From NCBI RefSeq assembly GCF_014647895.1, contig NZ_BMQB01000002.1, forward strand, positions 310,001 through 374,000: a stretch of 64,000 nt of DNA, read 5' to 3'. Numbering within the stretch: the stretch's first letter is position 1; each line of letters starts with the position of its first letter. A program made the translations under genes and the position numbers. Shown here piece by piece: positions 8,888 to 17,000 of the stretch. A model generated the notes under the pieces. That model worked only from the letters and a program-made list of their open reading frames with translations. It did no database searches and was not told the origin of the DNA. The DNA comes from Pilimelia anulata (lineage in GTDB: Bacteria; Actinomycetota; Actinomycetes; Mycobacteriales; Micromonosporaceae).

Positions 8888-9171
8888 ACGGGTGATCCTG
8901 CCACTGCGCCGCGGATGGGGATCATGTGCGGCGGGGCGGGGTGGCGTGGCGGTCTCGGGGTGGGTTGATTCTGGGCGGGTTGGTTCGGGTCGGGCCTTCG
9001 GGGCGGTGGATTCGCCGGGGCCATGGGAATTCGTTGGTGGTGGCCGGGCTGGTCGGTGGTCACCTCGGTGACGTCGGCGGCACTATGACCCGGGTGGCGC
9101 GCGGCGACCCGAGGTGGGTGGCCGCGGCCGCCGGGTGGTCGGTCGGCGCGGGTCGGGAGCGGATGGGTGCG

Positions 9172-9177
9172 TAGGAT
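9172..9177 (+). promoter_or_regulatory. Likely -10 element of the rnpB promoter
   Basis: The hexamer TAGGAT ends 6 bases before the inferred 5' end of RNase P RNA, the spacing expected for a sigma-70-type -10 box. No good -35 is visible, which is common in high-GC actinobacteria. The rest of the 8888-9183 gap shows no gene. Confidence 0.55.
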
Positions 9178-9183
9178 GGTGGG

Positions 9184-9571
<388 letters not shown>

Positions 9572-9626
9572 TCGCAAGCCCCTGACCTGCCAGTTTTTCG
9601 TGTTGCGTGCCTCTAGGTCTGGTCTT

Positions 9627-9646
9627 GATGCAACAGCGATGCAACA
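9627..9646. promoter_or_regulatory. Candidate integrase arm-type binding repeats
   Basis: Two direct copies of GATGCAACA (9627-9635 and 9638-9646) lie between attL and the integrase remnant. A related GATACAACATC occurs near the right end at 13504-13514. Arm-type sites of tyrosine integrases are short repeats in these places, but binding is only inferred. Confidence 0.35.
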
Positions 9647-9710
9647 TCCCCGGCCAGGTCACCCGAACTGCACCCATGCTAAGCAGCACCAGTGCCGCCG
9701 AGAGCCGCCT

Positions 9711-10650
9711 CTATCGCAGCCTTCGTGTGCTCGGGTACAGGTGGCCGTACGTATCGAACGTCTCTGAGATTGTGGCGTGCCCCAGCCACGTCTGGATGGC
9801 CTTCGGGTTCTCTCCGGCCGCAATCAGCATCGATGCAAAGGTATGGCGCAGCGTGTGGAGCCGGTATGCGGCACCTCGGCCGCATCGAGGGCGTCGTTCC
9901 AACCGTGGTCATACAAGGCCGACCTCTTGATCGGGTTCCCGACGTTGTTGGTGAACACCAGACCCTCAGGTCCGGTCCCGAAGTCCTCAACGTGTTGCTT
10001 GATCGCTGCCGCCAGGTGGCCGCGAGCGGCACGTCCCGATGGGACTTGGCTGTCTTCGGTGGCCCGAAGACGGGCACACCCTTCGCCATCTCCGTGAGCT
10101 GTCGATCCACGGTGACCCGGCCCGCCTCAAAGTCGATCCGATCGAGGGTCAACCCGAGAAGTTCACTGATCCTGAGTCCGGTGCCCACGGCCGTCAGCAC
10201 TAGTGCCCGATATCGAGGGTTGATCGCCTCAGCGATGGCGCGAACCTGCTCGGGCGTCAGCGGCACCAACCCTCACCGGGATTTCTGCGGGCAGCTCGAT
10301 CCGCTCGCACGGTGAGTGAGTGATGAGTCGATCCGACACGGCTAGGCGAAAAGGGTTCGCCAACAAGCCATACGTAACCTTGACCGTGGAAGCCGCCAGC
10401 ACTCCGCTCCGGTCATTTCACCCATACCTGTACATCGGACCGGCGGACGGAGCCAGCGGTCGGGCGCCGAGGATCGGGTAACGTGCTTACGCATAGCGTG
10501 CTCGTAGCGGTCGGCCGTGCCGGGTCGACGGGCAGACCGCTTCGTCTCTAACCACTTCTCGGCGTACCGCTCCACCGTCAGCTTCCCTGCGCCCGGGTCG
10601 ACGTAGGTACCCGTGCGCAGGGAGGACTCTACCTCGGCGCGGTAGGCGCG
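9711..10650 (-). pseudogene. Tyrosine recombinase (phage integrase), multiply frameshifted
   Basis: Reading the minus strand, integrase segments appear in succession but in different frames. The N-terminal arm/core-binding region shows as TGTYVDPGAGKLTVERYAEK (about 10630-10550). A middle part runs LAASTVKVTYGLLANPFRLA (about 10400-10340), after an in-frame stop. The catalytic region begins VPLTPEQVRAIAEAIN with the first arginine in GTGLRISELL (about 10265-10170), continues in another frame (GPEGLVFTNNVGNP), and ends with LHTLRHTFAS and the tyrosine region SETFDTYGHLYP (9902-9711). At least four frameshifts and one stop separate the parts, so no active enzyme can be made. It probably catalysed the original integration into rnpB. 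Confidence 0.88.
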
Positions 10651-11455
10651 CGCGTCCGCGGGGAGATCATCGAGAAGCTCCGGGCACGGAGCACCTTCCT
10701 GTCGGCCCCGGGCCTGAACGTCATCCCGTTCGAGACCGGCAGTCTCCGCCTCCCGCAGCTCACGGTCTCCACGGAGCCCGCCGTGACCCCTGAGGCGACC
10801 GCGATCACCGAGGGTGACACTACCTGGGCGGGTCCGGAGATGGCCCCGCACAAGTACGCCACGCTCCACAAGGCATCCAACGAGGTGCTGGCGGACACCG
10901 CGGTTGCCCTCCGTGCCATCATCGCCGACACGATGATTCGGGATGTCCGGACGAAGATCGATAAGGACTGCTTCGGCGCCGCCACCTCGGATGCAATCAA
11001 GGGCCTGACCGCCACCGGTCAGCACACGAAGACCTCCCTCGCGACGGGCAACACCACGGTCAAGTGGGACAACGTGGTGGACGCCGTCGCCGATATCGAG
11101 GCGACCGGGGCCGCCGCAACCGTCGTGTGGTGCTCGCCGGACATGGCGAAGGCGCTCCGCAAGGAGCGCGAACGGCAGTTCGGGCGCCTACATGGCGAAC
11201 AGCGCCGCCTCAGGCCCGGCGAACACCGCCCAGGGACTTCCGCTCCTGGTCTCATCGCACCTCCCGGTGCGATCGGTGATCGTCGCCGACGCGTCGCGGG
11301 TCTTCTTCGGGATCCGCTCGGATGTCGCCCTGAAGGTGAGCGAAGACGCGTACTTCGGTGAGGATGTGGTCGGCATCCGCCTGACCACCCGGGCCGCGGG
11401 CCTCGTCGTCGCCGAGGCGACCTCGGTCCAATGGGTCCAGGCTTCCGCTACCTGA
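10630..11455 (+). pseudogene. HK97-fold phage major capsid protein, truncated and frameshifted
   Basis: The plus strand encodes a capsid-like sequence lacking its N-terminal delta/scaffold region: LRARSTFLSAPGLNVIPFET, then PAVTPEATAITEGDTTWAG, HKASNEVLADTAVALRAIIA and TAAATVVWCSPDMAKALRK-type core. Near 11180 the frame shifts; the remaining C-terminal part (PLLVSSHLPVRSVIVADASR, DAYFGEDVVGIRL, VQWVQASAT) continues in the next frame to the stop at 11455. Both segments together resemble the C-terminal two thirds of actinophage HK97-type capsid proteins. The 5' edge abuts the integrase remnant on the other strand, marking a deletion junction. Confidence 0.8.
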
Positions 11456-11876
11456 GCACTGACCGCCCGGGATCGGCCCCCTACCGCCGACCTCGGGTTG
11501 CCACCGGCACTCTCCCCTGGCGCGGCCACTCGCCCCGCACTTCGGAAGTGCCCCAACGGCCCCCTGTTCGCTGGACGTACCTCCCCCTCTCCGCCCGGCG
11601 CGCAAAGGGGGGCCTCGGACCGGGTAGGGGAAGTCACGGACCGTTTCGGTTCCGGTCCGTGCATGGCGCCCCCTCTTTGGGCTCCGGGTGATTTCCCCAA
11701 CACCCGGCACCCAGGGAGGGGGCCCTTTGCGTTTCCAGGCCCGCAACCACCCCCCAGGCGCCTCAATGGTGCGCGACGGACAGTGATCCTGTTGTCAGGT
11801 AGGCGACAGTCCAGTCCCGACAGCAGGTTCGCGTACGTAGCATCCGCACCCGTCAACCTCCGACGGAAGGATGAGG
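11456..11876. other. Gene-free phage-derived stretch with inverted repeats
   Basis: I see no convincing gene here. It contains a hairpin at 11635-11661 (9-bp arms CACGGACCG/CGGTCCGTG) and a distant inverted pair CGCAAAGGG (11601-11609) / CCCTTTGCG (11723-11731). These may be terminators after the capsid module or relics of deleted phage genes. Confidence 0.45.
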
Positions 11877-12632
11877 ATGCGTAGATCAGCACGGCGCCTC
11901 GCGGGTGCGGTAGCCTTGGCTGCCGCGATGACGGTGGCGGTGCCCCCTCACGTAGCGTCTGCGTCCGCCGCTCCGCGGGTTACCACCGTGACCGACGGCG
12001 ACGAGCCTTACGTGATCATCGAGGCTGGCGACGAGCCGGACTCGGGTGTCCCGGCCGATTGGGAAGACCCGAGCGCCGTAGGCCCGGAAGGCGAAGACCT
12101 ACCCGACGAGCAGTCGCCCGAGCACGTGGCCGGTGATCCTGATTGTGTGGGGCAATGGATCTACAACAAGAAGAAGAAGTTCGGTGACCGCATGGGGCGT
12201 GTCGGCCCGAACTTCACGAGCTGGTTCGATGACAAGGGAAACCACGAGCTGATCGCAGGTGTGAGTGGAGAGCTGTCTATCGGGCATAGCATCGGAGTCT
12301 CGGGCGAGGGCAGCGTCATCGTCGCCACCCTTCAGGCGAAGTTAGACCACACGATCCAGGCGAAGATCGGCGTCAACGCGTCCTATAAGGCGTCCGTCAA
12401 TGTCGGCGCGAAGCGGTGGGGAAACGCGTACTGGGGCCGCGCGCGGTTCGTCGTGACCGGCGAGAAGTACCAACTCGCCGCACGGACATGCAAGAAGATC
12501 AACCGCAAGCTACTGACGACCTACGTGTCAGCTCGCAGTAAGGGTATCGGGTGGTGCACGTGGTCGTCGAAAACGTCGCTGGGCTCCCGGCCGGCGCAGT
12601 GCAACGACGGTCGACCATACTTGAAGGCGTGA
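11877..12632 (+). CDS. Secreted protein of unknown function carried by the prophage remnant
   Basis: A 251-residue protein starting with a Sec signal peptide (basic MRRSARR, Ala/Val core, cleavage near ASASA at about residue 30). An acidic segment rich in Asp/Glu/Pro (about 40-85) is followed by a domain rich in Gly, Ser, Lys and aromatic residues with four or five cysteines (DCVGQW, ARTCKK, GWCTWSS, AQCNDGR). Residues about 120-190 have alternating hydrophobic/polar strands (GELSIGHSIGVSGEGSVIVA) that suggest a beta-barrel or beta-sandwich. No family is recognised. ATG 11877 is preferred over 11871 because GGAAGG is 6 bases upstream. The frame is intact although nearby phage genes are broken, so it may be a retained cargo gene. 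Confidence 0.75.
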   Translation: MRRSARRLAGAVALAAAMTVAVPPHVASASAAPRVTTVTDGDEPYVIIEAGDEPDSGVPADWEDPSAVGPEGEDLPDEQSPEHVAGDPDCVGQWIYNKKKKFGDRMGRVGPNFTSWFDDKGNHELIAGVSGELSIGHSIGVSGEGSVIVATLQAKLDHTIQAKIGVNASYKASVNVGAKRWGNAYWGRARFVVTGEKYQLAARTCKKINRKLLTTYVSARSKGIGWCTWSSKTSLGSRPAQCNDGRPYLKA

Positions 12633-13093
12633 TCAACACACGATGCGCCGCCATGGTCGCCGGGCCACTGCTCCTGCTTACGGCATGTGGCGACGACCCG
12701 TCGCCAGGAGTTATCCCGACGGCTGCGCCCAGTATCCCTGCCACGACGCCGACCCCTGATGACTCGTTGCCGACTCCGTCGGCGTCTTGGTCGTCTCGAA
12801 TCACCAAGGGGGACAGCACGTTTTGGATGACCATCGGCGGTCTCCCCAGCCAAGTCACGGACGTGACGAGGCCCTCGCGCACCCAGCATCTAACCTTCCG
12901 ACTGGAGTGCGACCGCGGTCGCGTGGTCGCAAAGGTTGAGCTTGACGGAGCGCCGCGTATCTGGGATCACCCGTGCGCTGACGGAAGGTTGACCTCGGAT
13001 CTGGGGACGATCCAGAAGGGAACAGAGGTCAGGATCTCGATGACCGGCACCGAAGGGACGCAGTACGTCGCAGACATGAGGCGGCCCCAATGA
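12629..13093 (+). CDS. Small lipoprotein coupled to the upstream secreted protein
   Basis: A 154-residue lipoprotein whose GTG start overlaps the previous stop as GTGA, giving translational coupling. The N-terminus has a short hydrophobic stretch (MVAGPLLLL) and a lipobox LTAC at about residue 21, then a Pro/Ser/Thr-rich tether (to about 50) and a compact beta-rich domain with two cysteines (LECDRG and DHPCADG). The family is unknown. As a surface-anchored partner of the secreted upstream product it could act as a receptor, inhibitor or chaperone, but this is inference from the coupling only. It lies inside the prophage remnant. Confidence 0.72.
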   Translation: MINTRCAAMVAGPLLLLTACGDDPSPGVIPTAAPSIPATTPTPDDSLPTPSASWSSRITKGDSTFWMTIGGLPSQVTDVTRPSRTQHLTFRLECDRGRVVAKVELDGAPRIWDHPCADGRLTSDLGTIQKGTEVRISMTGTEGTQYVADMRRPQ

Positions 13094-13171
13094 GACTCTC
13101 CGGGACCTCTGTCCCCATTGAGTCCGGGGAGGCTCCGCCTCCCGCGCTCCCTCGGGGCTAATCCGGGCACG

Positions 13172-13215
13172 AAAAAAGGCCCCCACCCAGGACCCGTAGG
13201 TCCCAGATGGGGGGC
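13172..13215 (-). terminator. Intrinsic terminator for the small minus-strand prophage gene
   Basis: On the minus strand a GC-rich hairpin (13179-13215, with GGTCC/GGACC around a CGTA-type loop and GGGGG/CCCCC base) is followed by six Ts (plus-strand A run 13172-13177). This is a classical rho-independent terminator, unusual in this genome, and supports transcription from the 13483 side. Confidence 0.7.
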
Positions 13216-13262
13216 GGTGGTTCTGGGGCGCCCAGGGCACCCTCAGGGGTGTCGCGGGCCGC

Positions 13263-13483
13263 CTACGCGGACACGGGCTCCTCCGGGACGAAGTCCGCTC
13301 CGAGGATTTCGGGCGGAAGACGAGCCGCCGGCCGTCGGGCCAGGTCATCTCCATGACCGGGCCGCACGCCAGGGTGTAGGCCACGGTCGTCATGCCGCGC
13401 GGGTTGTCTTCGATCACCCGGAAGTCGAGCAGGTCGGCCTCGGTCACATTCTTGTTGTGGTCGCAGTCGCCGTAGCACGCCAT
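13263..13483 (-). pseudogene. Small phage protein, apparently frameshifted
   Basis: The frame starts MACYGDCDHNKNVTEADLLD with three closely spaced acidic/cysteine motifs, continues VIEDNPRGMTTVAYTLACGP and MTWPDGRRLVF. Near 13310 one base appears to be missing: the adjoining frame continues EILGADFVPEEPVSA and stops at 13263, immediately before the terminator on the same strand. Read together the two parts give about 73 residues with protein-like composition. No family is recognised. It could instead be an intact, longer product of the first frame, but that C-terminus is Arg/Pro-rich shadow sequence. Confidence 0.5.
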
Positions 13484-13652
13484 GTCGGTCACCCTTCGCC
13501 GAGTTGATACAACATCGACGCACACGAGGGGCCGGAACCGGCGCCAAACCTGAGGCTTCCGCAACGACCACTGGTCGCCTACATGGCCTCTGAGCTGGGA
13601 AACGCCACCCTGCCGGATGGGAGGAGAAGGCTCCCAAAACGGCCGTCCTGAG

Positions 13653-13678
13653 TCCGGCGTACAGACCGACTCGTCCGC
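13653..13678 (+). repeat. attR: second copy of the 26-bp rnpB core
   Basis: This copy is identical to the last 26 bases of rnpB. The base before it is G instead of A, which breaks the conserved RNase P core just upstream, so it is only a fragment of rnpB. Host sequence resumes at 13679. Confidence 0.9.
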
Positions 13679-13697
13679 CACCCACCGGGCCATAGCC

Positions 13698-13901
13698 ATG
13701 ATCAAGGCGTTGACCGGCCCCATCAGGGTGTCGACGGCCAAGGTTTCTCGACTGTGGCTGGATCGTCGCGGGGGCGAGGCGCTGCGATGGATCCACCGGA
13801 GCGGCGGCGCCGATCTCACCAGCGACGACCTCGGTATCATTGCCGAGCTACTCGCCAACGCCGTTGCACGCGACCGGCAACAGGGTCGCGGCGGTGAGTA
13901 A
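13698..13901 (+). CDS. Small hypothetical protein just outside the prophage
   Basis: A 67-residue frame (MIKALTGPIRVSTAKVSRLW...) starts at ATG 13698, 20 bp after attR, and ends at 13901, 11 bp before a strong hairpin. It has a balanced, helix-prone composition (DLTSDDLGIIAELLANAVAR). Before integration it would have lain just downstream of rnpB. It is unrecognised and could be a truncated gene; the ribosome site is weak. Confidence 0.45.
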   Translation: MIKALTGPIRVSTAKVSRLWLDRRGGEALRWIHRSGGADLTSDDLGIIAELLANAVARDRQQGRGGE

Positions 13902-13912
13902 CGATATCGAGC

Positions 13913-13947
13913 ATGCGGCCGAACGAATCGGGTTCGTTCGGCCGCAT
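13913..13947. terminator. Strong bidirectional hairpin
   Basis: A perfect 15-bp inverted repeat (ATGCGGCCGAACGAA and its complement) with a 5-base loop TCGGG separates the small plus-strand gene from the convergent secreted-protein gene. It lacks a T-tract, but its stability suits a shared terminator. Confidence 0.75.
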
Positions 13948-13982
13948 GGGTTGTCACCGGACCGCGCGAGCGGATCGCCTTT

Positions 13983-14528
13983 CTACGACCACTCGATGGA
14001 GCTGACCTCGTCGTCGAGCCAGTCGGGCAGTTCCGCGGCCTGCTCCACGTATCCGTACCGCGACCCCGTCCGGTTCGAGTGCTCGTAGTACCGCGCCCAG
14101 CAGTTCGCGTACGTCCGGAAGGACTCCACCTCGTCGTTCCACCCGTCCGGCATCACGTTCAGCACGTGCTCGACCGGCGAGGTCGGGTCGTCGCAGGCGA
14201 AGCCGCGGGTGTGGGTGAGGCTGCTGCCGCTGAAGTCCTCGCCGGCGAACGAGATCCCGACGACGATACGGGCGGCCGCCCGGTCCCGGCCCAGCTTGTC
14301 GAGCCGGGCGACCAGGCCGTCGTCGGCCGCGGCGGCGTGGGCGCCGCTCGGCGCGTCCGCGATGCGGCCGGCCGTGGCGGCGGTCAGGGCCGTGCGGAAG
14401 TCGGCGTAGCAGGTCAGGTCGGTGCCGTCGGTGACGCAGTGCCGCGTACCCGCGGCCGCCGCCGGGGCGGCCAGCAGCGCCGTACCCAGGCCGGCCAGGG
14501 CGATTCCGGTGATCATCTTGTGGAGCAT
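13983..14528 (-). CDS. Secreted protein with an I36/crystallin-like C-terminus
   Basis: The 181-residue product has a signal peptide (MLHKMITGIALAGLG, cleavage around AAAAG near residue 26). The mature part has paired cysteines (HCVTDGTDLTC), a helical middle section, then CDDPTSP and a segment CWARYYEHSNRTGSRYGYVE whose aromatic-Gly pattern resembles peptidase-inhibitor family I36 and beta/gamma-crystallin motifs. The assignment is tentative. GGGGGGAA lies 4-5 bases before the chosen ATG at 14528; an internal ATG four codons later is possible. It is monocistronic and divergent from the HEIGH protease gene. Confidence 0.65.
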   Translation of the reverse strand: MLHKMITGIALAGLGTALLAAPAAAAGTRHCVTDGTDLTCYADFRTALTAATAGRIADAPSGAHAAAADDGLVARLDKLGRDRAAARIVVGISFAGEDFSGSSLTHTRGFACDDPTSPVEHVLNVMPDGWNDEVESFRTYANCWARYYEHSNRTGSRYGYVEQAAELPDWLDDEVSSIEWS

Positions 14529-14903
14529 GTCGTTCCCCCCGTGGACTCCGTTGGCTCCGGGCGGTCGCGCCGGCGCCTTCAGGTCCGAGCATGGCAGCGG
14601 CGGAGCACGCCGGGGCGGGACCCGTCAATGGTCGGACCGACGAATATCCGGTCGCACCGCGCGGCCGCACCGATCACCGGGAACAGCCGGCTGCCGGGTC
14701 CTGCCGGGCCGGGGTGGAATGGCACACCACCAGGTGGAGCCGTGGGCAAGGCCGGCGAATCAAGAACTGTGAACAGGGCGGAACGTTCAAGGTGAACCGG
14801 AAGACATCCAGTGACATCGATGGGTTGCTAGCTTCCGGGCATTCCGCGCGCGGTGCGGGCGTCCCTCCCCGCCGCGACCACCCTCGCGGATGAAGGAGCA
14901 CCC
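14529..14903. other. Divergent control region of two secreted-protein genes
   Basis: This 375-bp region separates the I36-like gene from the zincin gene. I see no gene. It should hold both promoters; the segment 14755-14830 is the least GC-rich part, but no clear -35/-10 pair can be defended. Confidence 0.4.
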
Positions 14904-15995
14904 ATGCGTATTCATCGCGCGGCCACCGCCGCCGTCGCCGCGGCCACCGCCGCCGGCCTGCTGACCCCGGTCCCGGCCCGGGCCGCACAAGCCGCCCGCC
15001 CCGGCGCCGCCCGCCCGGCGGCGACCGTCCTCGTCGACCGGAACTGTGCCGACGGCGCGCACATCCTCACCGTGGAGGACTTCCGGCAGCCGTCCGAGCT
15101 GCCCGACATCCAGGATCTGATCAAGGGGTACAGCAAGAACAACTACATGGCGTTCATCACCGGCGTGCTGTCCCGCCGGTACCCGACCGGGAACCGGATC
15201 ATCGAGCAGGGCGGCGGCAAGGCCGCCGTGGACCGGTGGCTGCACTGGAAGGACAGCGCCCCCCAGGTCCTCGGGTCGCTCGGCACCGTCGTGCACGAGA
15301 TCGGCCACGGCATCGACAAGAGCACCCCGCAGAACTGGTACTACGTCACCCGCACCCGGTCCGGCACCGACGTCGCCTTCACCGCGCCCGGCATGCACGG
15401 CCGCAAGACCACGTCGTCCAGCCCGATGTACTCCCTCGAACGGTCGCTGCTGCTCGCCGACGACGAGAACAAGAAGCGCCCGCCGTCCCAGCGCGGCACG
15501 ATCACCACCAGCAGAGAGTTCGGCTCCGGCAGCCACGGTACCGACAAGAACTACGCCGAGACGTACCTCAACGGCGACCCGGCCGACAGCAAGTTCGACT
15601 CCGGCGACCAGGGGTTCAACTCGCTGGTCGAGGAGTGGAACCAGTACATCAACTCCTTCGCCGTCGCCCACTACACCCGCACCGGCAACTCCTCGGGCCG
15701 GTCCAGCGACCGGCACGCGCTGCTGACCTACCTGTGGTGGGTCGAGCGGTACCTGCGCAAGATCCGGGTCGAGCAGCCCGCCCAGCACAAGTACCTGCTC
15801 GACAACCGGGCCTGGCAGGACCTCGTGCTGAGCCTGTGGGGCCGCTCGTGGGTGTACCTCAAGACCGACTTCCCCGGCATGGAGCCGGACAGCGGCCAGG
15901 TCACCGAGCTGGTCCGGCAGCCCCACCTGCTGGACGAGATCCAGTACCTGCGGACCGCCCGCGGCTGCACGAACCCGCAGGAGCTGTACCCCTGA
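14904..15995 (+). CDS. Putative secreted zinc metalloprotease (HEIGH zincin)
   Basis: A 363-residue protein with a signal peptide (MRIHRAATA, Ala-rich core, cleavage near ARAAQ at about residue 26). A zincin motif H131-E-I-G-H135 lies in VVHEIGHGID, giving two zinc ligands and the catalytic Glu; the third ligand may be E243 or E244 in LVEEWNQY, the position of the glutamate in gluzincins. The sequence is rich in aromatic and polar residues, with cysteines at NCADG and GCTNP. The substrate is unknown. A GAAGGAG ribosome site lies 5 bases before ATG 14904. The 3' end overlaps the convergent PP2C-like gene by 95 bp. Confidence 0.72.
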   Translation: MRIHRAATAAVAAATAAGLLTPVPARAAQAARPGAARPAATVLVDRNCADGAHILTVEDFRQPSELPDIQDLIKGYSKNNYMAFITGVLSRRYPTGNRIIEQGGGKAAVDRWLHWKDSAPQVLGSLGTVVHEIGHGIDKSTPQNWYYVTRTRSGTDVAFTAPGMHGRKTTSSSPMYSLERSLLLADDENKKRPPSQRGTITTSREFGSGSHGTDKNYAETYLNGDPADSKFDSGDQGFNSLVEEWNQYINSFAVAHYTRTGNSSGRSSDRHALLTYLWWVERYLRKIRVEQPAQHKYLLDNRAWQDLVLSLWGRSWVYLKTDFPGMEPDSGQVTELVRQPHLLDEIQYLRTARGCTNPQELYP

Positions 15996-16842
15996 CCGCT
16001 CCCACGAACGCCGCGGTGGCGTCGTCGCCGGGCTTGTTGCGCGGCCAGCGGGCGCCGGCCGGGTCGGCCGCCTCGGCCGCCCGGACCCGCCCGAGCAGGG
16101 CGGCCGGGCCCGCGCGGTCGAGCAGGTCGAGGGCGCCGGGCCAGTTCAGCAGGCCGAACGGCGTCACCGCGCGGGCGGCGCCGTCGGTGAGCACGGCCGC
16201 CCGGCGCAGCGCCGCGGCCGGGCGGGCGCCGGTGCGGGCGTGCGCGGCGGCGGCCGGGTCGGCGGCGGCGATCCAGTAACCGCCGGGGGTGTTGCGGGCG
16301 GCCAGCTCGGCGTGCTTCATCCGGACCAGGGCCGCCCGCTTCGCCGGGCCGGGCGGGAGGCGGTCGGCCGCCGCGCGCTCCGCGGCGGCCGTGCCGGCCA
16401 CCCGGTCGTCGTGGACGACCGCGGGGGCGCCGCCGGTGTCCAGAACCACTGTCGCGTCGCCCAGGACCAGGTACTCGACCGCGGCCGGGCCGAGGCGCAG
16501 GACGGCGACGGCCGCGGCGGGGGCGCCGGGGTGGTGCGGGTCGCAGTCGGGGTGCGCGGCGGCCGCGGCGGCGATCGCCGCCGCGAGCGCGCGGGGGAGC
16601 GGGGTGGCCGGGTCGGCGGCGTGCCGGGCCAGGGCCGCGCCGAGGCGGGCGGCGTACCAGGGGACGCCGTGCCGGCAGCCGGTGGCGGTGCGGGCGGTGA
16701 CGCCGTCGAGGACGACGACCAGGTCGGCGGTGGCGCGGTACCAGTCCTCGTTGGGCGTGCCGGGGGTGCCGGGCGCGGTGGCCGCGACCACGCGGCGGGC
16801 CGGGCCCCGGTCGGGGGCGGCCGGTCCGGTTCGGGGGTCCAC
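15901..16842 (-). CDS. PP2C-like (PPM) phosphatase-domain protein
   Basis: This 313-residue cytoplasmic protein resembles the PPM/PP2C fold: an early conserved NEDWYRA, an acidic strand VVVLDGVTA that supplies one metal-binding Asp, the strand VEYLVLGDATVVL, the VLTDGAARAV motif and a late GDDATAAFV motif supplying another Asp. Classic PP2C enzymes are Mn/Mg-dependent Ser/Thr phosphatases; this is a divergent member. The GTG at 16842 is chosen because the N-terminus upstream loses coding character; no strong ribosome site is visible. The C-terminus (after about residue 285) overlaps the convergent protease gene and looks low-complexity, so the true stop is certain but that tail may not be functional. 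Confidence 0.7.
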   Translation of the reverse strand: MDPRTGPAAPDRGPARRVVAATAPGTPGTPNEDWYRATADLVVVLDGVTARTATGCRHGVPWYAARLGAALARHAADPATPLPRALAAAIAAAAAAHPDCDPHHPGAPAAAVAVLRLGPAAVEYLVLGDATVVLDTGGAPAVVHDDRVAGTAAAERAAADRLPPGPAKRAALVRMKHAELAARNTPGGYWIAAADPAAAAHARTGARPAAALRRAAVLTDGAARAVTPFGLLNWPGALDLLDRAGPAALLGRVRAAEAADPAGARWPRNKPGDDATAAFVGAVRGTAPAGSCSRGRSAGTGSRPAGGAAGPAR

Positions 16843-17000
16843 CGCCCCATTCTGCGCGATGCCGTGCGGGCGTGGCCGCCGGCGCGGGTGCGGTCGGCGG
16901 CGGCGTCGGCCACCGATCCATCCGCCGTGGGCGCCGCCCTCGCCCGCCGCGCCGGTACCGCGGCCCCTCGCCCGCCGCCGCCGGCCCGCCGCGCCGCCCG

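Noticed and set aside
9600..13700. tRNA gene as prophage target
   Set aside because: No tRNA cloverleaf lies at either end; the repeat falls within rnpB instead.
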